Shown one piece after another: positions 1 through 6,709 of a stretch of DNA of 7,229 nt (the first letter of the stretch is position 1; each line of letters begins with the position of its first letter). Position numbers and translations under genes: made by a program. The DNA lies in NCBI GenBank assembly GCA_011051475.1, contig DRLE01000046.1, positions 1 through 7,229 of the forward strand, written 5' to 3'. Source of the stretch: Gammaproteobacteria bacterium (lineage in GTDB: Bacteria; Pseudomonadota; Gammaproteobacteria; SZUA-229). The notes under the pieces were generated by a model. It worked only from the letters and a program-made list of their open reading frames with translations. It made no database searches and had not been told where the DNA came from.

Positions 1-802
1 AGCGCCGGCGCTGCTCATCCGCATCCGTCAGCTCATCAAAGCCATTGGCCAGCTCGATTTCGCCATAGAACAGTTCAAAACGTTTAGCCACGGTATGCCC
101 CTGCTCGTTTCGATCCAGCCTGGCCAGCGAGCACTGGCTGGCCGGATAGTCATAGAGAAAGGTGAAACCGTTTTTGCCAAAGCCAGGCGCCACCACGCTC
201 AGCATAAACCAGTCCAGCCAGTCATTGACCGGATCTTTCTCACCCAGCCCCTGCGGAATCTCGATGTTGTGTGCAAGTGCGCTGTGATAACACTGCGCCG
301 CATTTGCCGTATGCGGATTCAGGCCGATCGACTGTTCAAATGCCTGCTGGTAACTGACGGTATTAACACCAGGGAAACCGGTGCCGGTAGTCGATTGCTG
401 CCAGCACTGCGCCAGCAGCGCCTGCAGCTCCTGCATCAAACGATGCATATCAAATCCCGGCCGATACCATTCCAGCAGGCTGAACTCGGGATTATGCAGC
501 GCCCCCGGCACATCATCGCGAAAGGCCTTGCAGACCTGGTAGATGGCGCCCGCACCCGCGGCCAGCAGACGCTTCATGGCATATTCCGGCGAGGTATTCA
601 GGTAATAAGGTCGCCCGCGGAAGCGGCACTGCAGGCTGTCGATATGCGGATCGGTGGTGGCGGTCGGGGACAGCAATGGTGTTTCCACCTCCAGCACACC
701 GCGGGCATCAAAAAAGGCGCGAATGCCTTTAAGCAAACGCGCCCTTCGTTGCAGACGCTCATGGCTGGCTACCGCCTGCCACTGCCTTCCTGCTTTATCC
801 AT
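1..802 (-). CDS. epmA: EpmA, EF-P (R)-beta-lysine ligase (3' end cut by window edge)
   Basis: EpmA (also PoxA, YjeA, GenX) is a cytoplasmic paralogue of class II lysyl-tRNA synthetase. It activates (R)-beta-lysine with ATP and transfers it to Lys34 of elongation factor P instead of to tRNA. The minus strand reads open from the ATG at 802 to the window edge, giving 267 residues. The E. coli protein has about 325, so roughly 58 residues with class II motif 3 are missing here. Visible signatures are GVLEVETP near residues 35-42, TSPEYAMKRLL at 70-80, motif 2 with HNPEFSLLEWYRP at 103-115, PASQCSLA at 220-227 and IELANGFDELTD at 249-260. There is no N-terminal anticodon-binding domain, which separates EpmA from true LysRS. 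The start is supported by a GGGA ribosome site six bases upstream. The efp stop lies only 20 bp upstream, so the two genes are probably cotranscribed. No internal stop or frameshift is seen. Confidence 0.95.
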   Translation of the reverse strand, partial: MDKAGRQWQAVASHERLQRRARLLKGIRAFFDARGVLEVETPLLSPTATTDPHIDSLQCRFRGRPYYLNTSPEYAMKRLLAAGAGAIYQVCKAFRDDVPGALHNPEFSLLEWYRPGFDMHRLMQELQALLAQCWQQSTTGTGFPGVNTVSYQQAFEQSIGLNPHTANAAQCYHSALAHNIEIPQGLGEKDPVNDWLDWFMLSVVAPGFGKNGFTFLYDYPASQCSLARLDRNEQGHTVAKRFELFYGEIELANGFDELTDADEQRRR

Positions 803-822
803 ACAGCGTCCCTGGCGGGCAA

Positions 823-1386
823 TCAGGCACGGGAGACGTACTCACCGGTACGGGTGTCGATTTTCAGAATATCACCCTCTTCGATAAACAGCGGCACCTT
901 GACCTCGGTGCCGGTTTCCAGCGTGGCCGGCTTGCTGCCACCCTGCGCGGTATCTCCTTTCAGGCCCGGGTCGGTCTGGGTCACGGCCAGTTCAACAAAG
1001 TTCGGCGGGGTAATCAGCAGCGGCTGGCCGTTCCACAGGGTCATGACACAAACTTCCTGGCCCTTGATCCACTTTTTGGCATCGCCCACGGCAACCTCGT
1101 CGGCGGCGTACTGCTCGTAACTGGCCGGGTCCATAAAGTGCCAGTGCTCTCCGTCGCTGTAGAGAAACTCGACATCCATCTCATCGACATCGGCTGCTTC
1201 AACCGATTCGGTGGTTTTAAAGGTACGCTCAAGAATACGGCCGGTTCTCAGGTTTTTGGCCTTGATGCGATTGAATGCCTGGCCCTTGCCCGGTTTGACC
1301 ACGATGTTCTCGGTAATGGAGCAGGGATCACCGTCGAGGATAATTTTCAGCCCGTTCTTAAACTGATTTGTACTGTATGTTGCCAT
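823..1386 (-). CDS. efp: Elongation factor P
   Basis: EF-P binds the ribosome between the P and E sites and promotes peptide bond formation at consecutive prolines. The 187-residue product matches the usual length (188 in E. coli) and aligns along its whole length by eye. It opens with MATYSTNQFKNGLKI and carries the modification loop KPGKGQAF, with the acceptor lysine at position 34. It also has the family signature TPPNFVELAVTQTDPGLKG near 127-145 and ends GEYVSRA. The family has three beta-barrel domains: an N-terminal KOW-like domain and two OB folds. The reading frame stays open upstream to 1503, but the ATG at 1386 is chosen because it gives the conserved family N-terminus; the extra upstream residues resemble nothing in EF-P. 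The ribosome site is weak. Lys34 together with neighbouring epmA and epmB argues for beta-lysyl modification rather than the rhamnose or 5-aminopentanol types. Confidence 0.98.
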   Translation of the reverse strand: MATYSTNQFKNGLKIILDGDPCSITENIVVKPGKGQAFNRIKAKNLRTGRILERTFKTTESVEAADVDEMDVEFLYSDGEHWHFMDPASYEQYAADEVAVGDAKKWIKGQEVCVMTLWNGQPLLITPPNFVELAVTQTDPGLKGDTAQGGSKPATLETGTEVKVPLFIEEGDILKIDTRTGEYVSRA

Positions 1387-1456
1387 GTTAAACTTCTGCC
1401 TGTTGCCTGAATAAAGTTTCCTGAAAAAGTGCCGCCATATAGATAGAGGCGGGCGT

Positions 1457-1485
1457 ATATTACCCTGATTTTGCAACAACATAAA
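1457..1485 (-). promoter_or_regulatory. Possible sigma70-type promoter for efp-epmA
   Basis: Read on the minus strand, a TTTATG hexamer (1485-1480) is separated by 17 bp from TAATAT (1462-1457), a good -10 match with a weak -35. Transcription would start near 1450, about 64 bases before the efp ATG. This is pattern matching only. No comparably good promoter was found for epmB in the same 140-bp divergent gap; the best candidate there, TTTCCT with TATAGA, has only a 15-bp spacer. Confidence 0.35.
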
Positions 1486-1526
1486 CGACCATTTAGCCAA
1501 CACCAGACAATCACCCGACCATATTG

Positions 1527-2612
1527 ATGCTTACCGCTGTCCGAAAAACCACCCCAAAAGCGCCCCGTATAACCGCGGGCAGGCCGGCTGCCGCCAAAGA
1601 GCGCTGTCCGGCCATGCCGGTTGCCGACTGGAAAAGACAGCTGGCCGGTGCCATACGCAGCGGCGAAGAACTGCTGGAACGTCTGTCACTGCAGGCGCAT
1701 ATTCCGGAACTGGCCCGTGACAGCCATTTTGGCTGCCTGGTAACGGAAAGCTATCTGCAAAAGATTGAGCCGGGAAATATCAACGATCCCCTGCTCAGAC
1801 AGGTTCTGCCACTGCTGCCGGAGGATGATGCGTCTGCCCAGCAGGCGGGAGTGCATGATCCGGTTGGCGACCTCAACGCCATGGCTGCACCGGGACTGCT
1901 GCACAAGTACCATGGCCGCGCACTGCTGGTAACCACCGGCGCCTGCGCCATTCACTGCCGCTACTGTTTTCGCCGCCTCTACCCTTATGCGCAGCACGCC
2001 GGTCTGGAAAAAAATATCAATGATATTCTCGACTACCTGGCAAAGCACCCTGAAATTGACGAGCTCATCCTAAGCGGTGGTGACCCGCTGGTACTGGACA
2101 ATAACAAGCTGCGCACTCTGGTTGCACAGCTGCAGGCACACAAATCACTGCAAACACTGCGTATTCATACCCGCCTGCCGGTGGTTCTTCCCGAGCGTAT
2201 CGACGAGGGTCTGCTTGAGCTGCTGCAAAAGACTGCGGCAAACGGCCTGCAGGTCGTAATGGTCATTCATGCCAATCATGCCCGTGAACTGGACAACGCC
2301 GAGGAGGACGCTTTACAGCGCCTGCACGCGGCGGGCATTATCCTGCTTAACCAGAGTGTTCTGCTCAGGGGTGTGAACGACAGCGCCGAGGCGCTTTCCC
2401 GACTCAGCAAACGTCTGCTGCAATGCCACACCCTGCCCTATTACCTGCACCTGCTGGACCCGGTAAAGGGCGCCATGCATTTTAATGTCAGCGAAAAAGA
2501 CGCCCTGCGCATCCATGCCGAGCTGGAAAAAGCCCTGCCCGGTTACCTGTTACCGAAGCTGGTACGCGAAATCCCCGGAAAACACGCAAAGACTGCAATT
2601 TCCCGTATCTAG
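1527..2612 (+). CDS. epmB: EpmB, lysine 2,3-aminomutase for EF-P modification
   Basis: EpmB (YjeK) is a cytoplasmic radical SAM, PLP-dependent enzyme that converts (S)-alpha-lysine to (R)-beta-lysine, the substrate used by EpmA. Counting from the ATG at 1527 the protein has 361 residues. The radical SAM cluster motif CAIHCRYC lies at 140-147, with the three cysteines expected to bind a [4Fe-4S] cluster. It is preceded by PGLLHKYHGRALL and followed by the LSGGDPL segment near 182-188. LLNQSVLLRGVND and PYYLHLLDPVKGAMHF are also typical of the family. By position relative to clostridial aminomutase, Lys355 in the C-terminal PGKHAKT stretch is the likely PLP lysine; this is inference. The start is uncertain. 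The ATG at 1527 (or TTG at 1524) has no clear Shine-Dalgarno sequence and adds about 29 basic residues, while the ATG at 1614 gives 332 residues, near the 342 of E. coli. The gene is divergent from efp-epmA. Confidence 0.95.
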   Translation: MLTAVRKTTPKAPRITAGRPAAAKERCPAMPVADWKRQLAGAIRSGEELLERLSLQAHIPELARDSHFGCLVTESYLQKIEPGNINDPLLRQVLPLLPEDDASAQQAGVHDPVGDLNAMAAPGLLHKYHGRALLVTTGACAIHCRYCFRRLYPYAQHAGLEKNINDILDYLAKHPEIDELILSGGDPLVLDNNKLRTLVAQLQAHKSLQTLRIHTRLPVVLPERIDEGLLELLQKTAANGLQVVMVIHANHARELDNAEEDALQRLHAAGIILLNQSVLLRGVNDSAEALSRLSKRLLQCHTLPYYLHLLDPVKGAMHFNVSEKDALRIHAELEKALPGYLLPKLVREIPGKHAKTAISRI

Positions 2613-2619
2613 GCTACAA

Positions 2620-2647
2620 TTGATTACAGTAATGGAATAATTATAAA
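2620..2647 (+). promoter_or_regulatory. Probable sigma70-type promoter for the PilZ-like/FimX-like unit
   Basis: TTGATT at 2620-2625 and TATAAA at 2642-2647 are separated by 16 bp in a locally AT-rich gap. They lie eight bases after the epmB stop and about 60 bases before the next start codon. No intrinsic terminator is visible between epmB and this site, so readthrough from epmB is also possible. The call rests on consensus match only. Confidence 0.45.
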
Positions 2648-2671
2648 TAAACGCCAAGCTGTTGTTTTTTA

Positions 2672-2684
2672 TGACAACATGTCA
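2672..2684. repeat. Short perfect inverted repeat, possible operator
   Basis: TGACA and TGTCA flank the three bases ACA, giving a 13-bp interrupted palindrome about 25-35 bp downstream of the proposed -10 and 24 bp before the next start codon. It overlaps a second small stem, GTTGT (2661-2665) with ACAAC (2674-2678). It could be a repressor site or a leader hairpin, or chance, since a 5-bp arm is short. Confidence 0.25.
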
Positions 2685-2707
2685 GACTGCGCCGAAATGA
2701 AGCGATA

Positions 2708-4546
2708 ATGATGAAACTGAATATCCCGCAACAAACCCAGCCTGCAGCGGATGCCACGCCCAGCCACCCGCGCAAGCTGAAAAAGCTGATCGCCGCGCTA
2801 CCCAATACCAATATGGGCGAGCTGACCCGGCAGACCTTCGCTATTCTGCGGGACCTCAACCGCCAGACCATGCCAAACAAGCATCGCCTGGAAGACATGG
2901 AAATGCTGCGTCCGCTGGCGCGCGAGATCTTCACCAACCTGCAGAAATACTTTGTTAACCGCACCCTGCCACTGCCGGAAAAAAGCCAGAAAATCGTTAA
3001 CCTTAACCAGTCCATCCTGCAGGAACTGGTTTACGGCTATGCCATTATCGCTTCGCAGGCGGCCAATAATATCGATCCGAAAATCGACAACAAGACACTG
3101 AGCATTGCCATCTGCCGCGCCATCAACTACCTCTCCGAAATGCTGTTACGCGCCAGCGAAGTCTACTCACCCAGTCCGGAGCACCTGTGGTCTGATACAC
3201 ACCAGCTGTATGACCTTGCCGAAAGCCGTGGTATTGCCGACAAGACCGTTATCGATAATGAAAAAACGCAGGAAAAAATCACTATTGAAAACAGTTACAA
3301 ACAAATCCTGCTGTTCAATCTGTCACGCCCCATCGCCCTGCGCCAGCGCGACAGCAAGCGCGTCTATAACGAACTGTTTGAATGGGTAAAGCTCTGCACC
3401 CTGCACAACAAGGTAACCCCGGAAATGGTCGACCGCGTCTTCTGCATGCACATCAATGAAGACCGTCCCCCGCACTACCTTAACCGCACCGACCTTGAAA
3501 GCGGTGACAGCATTCGTGTACTCAACGCCAGCAAGCTTGTCATTCATATCAAGGCCCTGCTGGCCGAACGCAAAAAGGAAAAGCAGAAGCTGGCCATTGG
3601 CGACGAGATTCCGCTGGAAACATTAAACGCCCTGGTTCTCTCCTGGGGTGTCAATGCCAAGCGCCGTTTCTCACGCGCCGAACGCAGCGAGCATATCAAT
3701 GCTGTCATCGGCCTGAAAAAGGCCGCCAAAGCCATCAACGATTCCTACAAGGATGATGCCGGCATCGACACCAAGTCAGGGTTTGTAAGAACCTCTACAT
3801 CAACCATGCAGGATCCGGACTTCACCCTGGAATCCATCAGCCACGAAGAGAATTCCGATCTGCAGGGTTATATTACCCACACCGAAATCGGCGCCGACGC
3901 AAACAACAGCTGGGATATGGTCGCACGAGGCCGGACCCTGACCGATACCTATGAAAAACAGCAGAACATGCTGAACCAGGGGCCTGCTGCCAGCAAACAG
4001 ACCAATACTGAGCAGCACTGGCAGATCGTCAATATCAGTGCTGGTGGCTACTGTCTGCGCTGGAACTCGGATGAGCCCTCAAAGGCACAGATCGGTGAAC
4101 TGATCGCCCTGCAGGAGTTCAGCTCAAAAAAAGATTTTGAATGGCGTATCGGTGCCATCCGCTGGATGCAGTATACCGAAGAGCACGGACTGGAAATCGG
4201 CGTACAGGTTATCTCGCCCAAGGTCATTACTGCCAGCGCGCAAAGAGTGAACCGCCCCAATGAAATACCCTTCGACTGTCTGATGTTGCCGGGCGTAAAG
4301 GCCATCAAACAGCCGCCCAGCATCATATTGCCTTCGCATGCATTCAAAACTGGTGATAAACTCAATATTCAGGCGCTGAACAGCAAGACCGGTATAACCC
4401 TGATTGATACAAGGGAACATACGGGCTCCTTCACTCAGTTCACCTACAGCAATTCTGAAGAAGTCAAACGTGTTAAAAAACAGGTAAAAAAGGAAGAAGC
4501 CAGTAAAAACAAGGATGACTTTGATGAACTCTGGTCATCACTCTAA
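2708..4546 (+). CDS. PilZ-like domain protein with large helical N-terminal region, upstream of fimX-like gene
   Basis: Encodes 612 residues with no signal peptide or membrane segment, so probably cytoplasmic. Residues 25-350 look mostly alpha-helical, with a recognisable first block: LP..N near 31-35, ILRDLNRQ near 46-53, MEMLRPLAREI near 64-74 and RTLPLPEKSQK near 85-95. Residues about 350-430 look like a polar linker. Residues about 435-505 form a PilZ-like beta-barrel: VNISAGGYCLRW at 441-452 fits the (D/N)xSxxG motif, followed by FEWRIGAIRWM and GLEIGVQVISP. The usual RxxxR c-di-GMP motif ahead of it is not recognisable; the matching stretch reads TNTEQHWQIV. Residues 520-580 look like further beta structure. 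The tail is lysine-rich (587-600) and ends DFDELWSSL. The start is the first of two adjacent ATGs, with GAAG five bases upstream. The next gene, FimX-like, begins 33 bp after the stop, suggesting an operon and a role in c-di-GMP control of type IV pili. The exact function is unknown. Confidence 0.8.
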   Translation: MMKLNIPQQTQPAADATPSHPRKLKKLIAALPNTNMGELTRQTFAILRDLNRQTMPNKHRLEDMEMLRPLAREIFTNLQKYFVNRTLPLPEKSQKIVNLNQSILQELVYGYAIIASQAANNIDPKIDNKTLSIAICRAINYLSEMLLRASEVYSPSPEHLWSDTHQLYDLAESRGIADKTVIDNEKTQEKITIENSYKQILLFNLSRPIALRQRDSKRVYNELFEWVKLCTLHNKVTPEMVDRVFCMHINEDRPPHYLNRTDLESGDSIRVLNASKLVIHIKALLAERKKEKQKLAIGDEIPLETLNALVLSWGVNAKRRFSRAERSEHINAVIGLKKAAKAINDSYKDDAGIDTKSGFVRTSTSTMQDPDFTLESISHEENSDLQGYITHTEIGADANNSWDMVARGRTLTDTYEKQQNMLNQGPAASKQTNTEQHWQIVNISAGGYCLRWNSDEPSKAQIGELIALQEFSSKKDFEWRIGAIRWMQYTEEHGLEIGVQVISPKVITASAQRVNRPNEIPFDCLMLPGVKAIKQPPSIILPSHAFKTGDKLNIQALNSKTGITLIDTREHTGSFTQFTYSNSEEVKRVKKQVKKEEASKNKDDFDELWSSL

Positions 4547-4569
4547 TCACCCGATTCTTTTCAGCATCC

Positions 4570-4572
4570 GGA
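4570..4572 (+). promoter_or_regulatory. Ribosome binding site supporting the GTG start of the FimX-like gene
   Basis: GGA (within CCGGAATAA) sits seven bases before the GTG at 4580. It favours this start over the first internal ATG, at codon 61, which would delete the first half of the receiver domain. Confidence 0.5.
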
Positions 4573-4579
4573 ATAATAA

Positions 4580-6670
4580 GTGGAAGACAAACTCATAAAC
4601 CTGATCATAATTGATGATTCGTTTGACAGCGAAGAAAAGATCATCAGCACTCTGCGAACCTCAGGTTATACGGCCCGATCGACCCGTGTCGAAGATGACG
4701 AAGACCTGCTCGAAGCACTGTCCAGCCATACGCCCGATCTGATTATCTATTTCGAGGGCATGGAGCTGATCTCGCTCAAACAGACCCTCGACTGCCTGAA
4801 AAAAAACAAAAAAGCCGAAAATGCCCGTGTCATTGTCGTCAACAAGACAGAGCAGCCGGATGTGATTACCGCCATGCGGACAGGTGCAGTCGACGCCACC
4901 TGTTTCAGTGATATAAATCACCTTATCCTGATCATTGCCCGCGAATACCAGGCACATGTTTGCGCAAAAAAGGTTTCCACGATTGAAAACGCTTTCAGGG
5001 AATCCGAGCGTCGCTGCAATGCACTGCTCGACAGCTCAAGAGATGCTATCGCCTATATTCACGAGGGCATGCATGTTTACTCCAACCGTTCCTACCTTGA
5101 AATGTTCGGCATCGAGGACTCGGACGACCTTGAAGGCATGCCTGTGCTCGACATGATTGCCATTGAAAGGCGTGATGAATTCAAGCGCTCCCTGCGCGAA
5201 TACAGCAAAACGGACGGCAGTGTGGAAAAACTGAAAACCATTCTGCACAAACCCGATGGTGAGGATTTTGAGGGTGAAATGGAGTTTTCGCCTGCACAGA
5301 TTGATGGCGAACCCTGCATTCAGATCGTGATCCGCAAGGAAGGCGTTAATTCCGAAGAACTGGAAAAACAGCTCAAGCTCATCAGCCAGAAAGACCAGCT
5401 TACCGGACTGTTCAACCGCCAGTACTGTATCGATCAGCTTGAGGACACGATTGCGAACTGCGAGACGGGCCGGTGCCAGGCAGCACTGATGGAAATTCAC
5501 ATCGATAACTTTGAGGACATCAAGAACACCGTCGGTGTCATCGAATCCGACCAGTATATTCGCGAGGCGGCAAAGGTTCTGCAGGAAACGGTCAACAGCA
5601 ACGATGTACTCTCCCGCTATACCCACGACAGCTTCGCCATCATCGCTTATGATTACAACCGGGACAATATCGAGGCCTACGCCAGTGAAATCCAGAATGC
5701 TATTTCGCAGCTGGAAACGAGCATCAAGGATACTCAAATCAATACAACGGTCTCAATAGGCATTGCCCTGATCGACAAGGACTCGCCGGAATACAATGAG
5801 ATACTGGCCCGCTCGGAAAAAGCCGTGGCTTCCGCCATTAAGAAGGGCAGCAACAGCGTCCATATCTATGTGCCGGAAAAAGGTGAACTCACCCGCCACG
5901 AGGTAGACGCCAGATTCAAGAGCCAGCTGACCGAGGCGCTGAAAAACGATCACTTTGTCCTGCATTACCAGCCCATTGTCAGCCTGCACGGTGACACCGA
6001 CGAACGTTACGAAGTATTTGTTCGTCTTGCCGTTGCTGACAGCGATGAACTGATCATGCCACACGATTTCCTGCCGGCAGCCGAGCGCATCGGAATGTCT
6101 ATCGCGATTGACCGATGGGTGCTGGACCGTACGATCAAGGACTATCTGGCGCGCAAAAAACTGGGCAAGAACACCCGTTTCTTTATCAAGATGTCGTCCT
6201 CTTCATTGAAGGACGACACACTGTATGACTGGTTGAAATACCAGATCAAGGAGCATAATCTTGGCGAATATGCACTCAACTTCGCAGTCAAGGAAAGTGC
6301 CGCAGTAACCAACCTGAAAAACGCCAAAAGCCTGTCACACAAACTGAAAACCCTGAAGTGCGGATTCGTGCTGGACAATTTCGGTAACGGCACCAATCCC
6401 TTCCAGCTGCTCAACCACATCCATGCCGATTACCTTCGTTTCGACAGCATCTTTATGGAAAACCTGACGGAGAACCCGCAGAACCAGGACACCATCAAAC
6501 GCATGTCGGAACAGGCCGGCGAACTGGGCAAGCTGACCATTGCCCAGCATGTCCCGGACGCCACCAGCCTGTCCATTCTCTGGGGCATGGGGGTCAACTT
6601 CATCCAGGGTTACTTCCTGCAGGAGCCAATGCCGGTGATGGAGTATGACTTTACGGAAATGTCGGGCTAA
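4580..6670 (+). CDS. fimX: FimX-like degenerate GGDEF/EAL c-di-GMP receptor (REC-PAS-GGDEF-EAL)
   Basis: FimX binds c-di-GMP through an inactive EAL domain and promotes type IV pilus assembly at the cell pole. The order and length (696 residues; P. aeruginosa FimX about 691) match. Residues 5-125 are receiver-like: the acidic pair Asp12-Asp13 is present, but Phe58 replaces the phosphoacceptor aspartate. Residues 140-253 are PAS (SERRCNALLDSSRDAIAYI). The linker leads into DQLTGLFNR at 272-280. GGDEF (about 265-430) has THDSF at 348-352 in place of GGDEF, so cyclase activity is unlikely. EAL (about 445-690) keeps YQPIVSLHGD but has EVF at 478-480, Ala569 for the first glutamate of EITES, DNFGNG for DDFGTG, Arg620 for the lysine of KID, and AQHVP for AEGVE, so phosphodiesterase activity is also unlikely. 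Arg482 after EVF matches an arginine used for ligand binding in FimX (from memory). The start is GTG with GGA upstream. The PilZ-like gene precedes it by 33 bp. The symbol is by architecture, so orthology is probable rather than proven. Confidence 0.85.
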   Translation: MEDKLINLIIIDDSFDSEEKIISTLRTSGYTARSTRVEDDEDLLEALSSHTPDLIIYFEGMELISLKQTLDCLKKNKKAENARVIVVNKTEQPDVITAMRTGAVDATCFSDINHLILIIAREYQAHVCAKKVSTIENAFRESERRCNALLDSSRDAIAYIHEGMHVYSNRSYLEMFGIEDSDDLEGMPVLDMIAIERRDEFKRSLREYSKTDGSVEKLKTILHKPDGEDFEGEMEFSPAQIDGEPCIQIVIRKEGVNSEELEKQLKLISQKDQLTGLFNRQYCIDQLEDTIANCETGRCQAALMEIHIDNFEDIKNTVGVIESDQYIREAAKVLQETVNSNDVLSRYTHDSFAIIAYDYNRDNIEAYASEIQNAISQLETSIKDTQINTTVSIGIALIDKDSPEYNEILARSEKAVASAIKKGSNSVHIYVPEKGELTRHEVDARFKSQLTEALKNDHFVLHYQPIVSLHGDTDERYEVFVRLAVADSDELIMPHDFLPAAERIGMSIAIDRWVLDRTIKDYLARKKLGKNTRFFIKMSSSSLKDDTLYDWLKYQIKEHNLGEYALNFAVKESAAVTNLKNAKSLSHKLKTLKCGFVLDNFGNGTNPFQLLNHIHADYLRFDSIFMENLTENPQNQDTIKRMSEQAGELGKLTIAQHVPDATSLSILWGMGVNFIQGYFLQEPMPVMEYDFTEMSG

Positions 6671-6682
6671 GCTTCGCTTAGC
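6666..6682 (+). repeat. Perfect 7-bp hairpin spanning the FimX-like stop codon
   Basis: GCTAAGC and GCTTAGC form a perfect 7-bp stem with a TTC loop. The stop codon TAA (6668-6670) lies inside the 5' arm. No T-run follows on either strand, so it is not a classical terminator. It may protect the 3' end of the mRNA or be part of a tandem hairpin unit with the one at 6710. Confidence 0.5.
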
Positions 6683-6683
6683 A

Positions 6684-6704
6684 GTGAATAACGAATAGTG
6701 AATA
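6684..6704. repeat. Three tandem heptanucleotide repeats
   Basis: GTGAATA, ACGAATA and GTGAATA follow each other directly with two differences among 21 bases. A fourth unit beginning GTTAT is partly similar. The array lies between the two hairpins of the convergent gap. It resembles the short tandem heptamer families known from cyanobacterial and some proteobacterial intergenic regions; whether it is dispersed in this genome cannot be seen from here. Confidence 0.55.
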
Positions 6705-6709
6705 GTTAT

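Noticed and set aside
95..1120. Plus-strand open frame of 341 codons
   Set aside because: It lies antisense to epmA and efp, both firmly identified, and its translation has no family features.
1432..1452. CCGCC/GGCGG stem in the efp leader
   Set aside because: Only five base pairs with an 11-base loop, and it would overlap the predicted transcription start.
1387..1503. N-terminal extension of EF-P by 39 residues
   Set aside because: The internal ATG at 1386 gives the conserved EF-P N-terminus and length, and the extension covers the probable promoter.
4801..4807. A_AAA_AAC slippery heptamer in the receiver domain of the FimX-like gene
   Set aside because: In phase, but a shift would end in a truncated receiver fragment, and the run simply encodes Lys-Lys-Asn-Lys-Lys. 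Nothing suggests programmed use.
5036..5737. Minus-strand open frame of 233 codons
   Set aside because: It is antisense to the PAS and GGDEF region of the FimX-like gene, whose domains are continuous in the plus frame.
4580..6670. Active diguanylate cyclase or phosphodiesterase
   Set aside because: GGDEF is THDSF, and several metal-binding and catalytic EAL positions are substituted.
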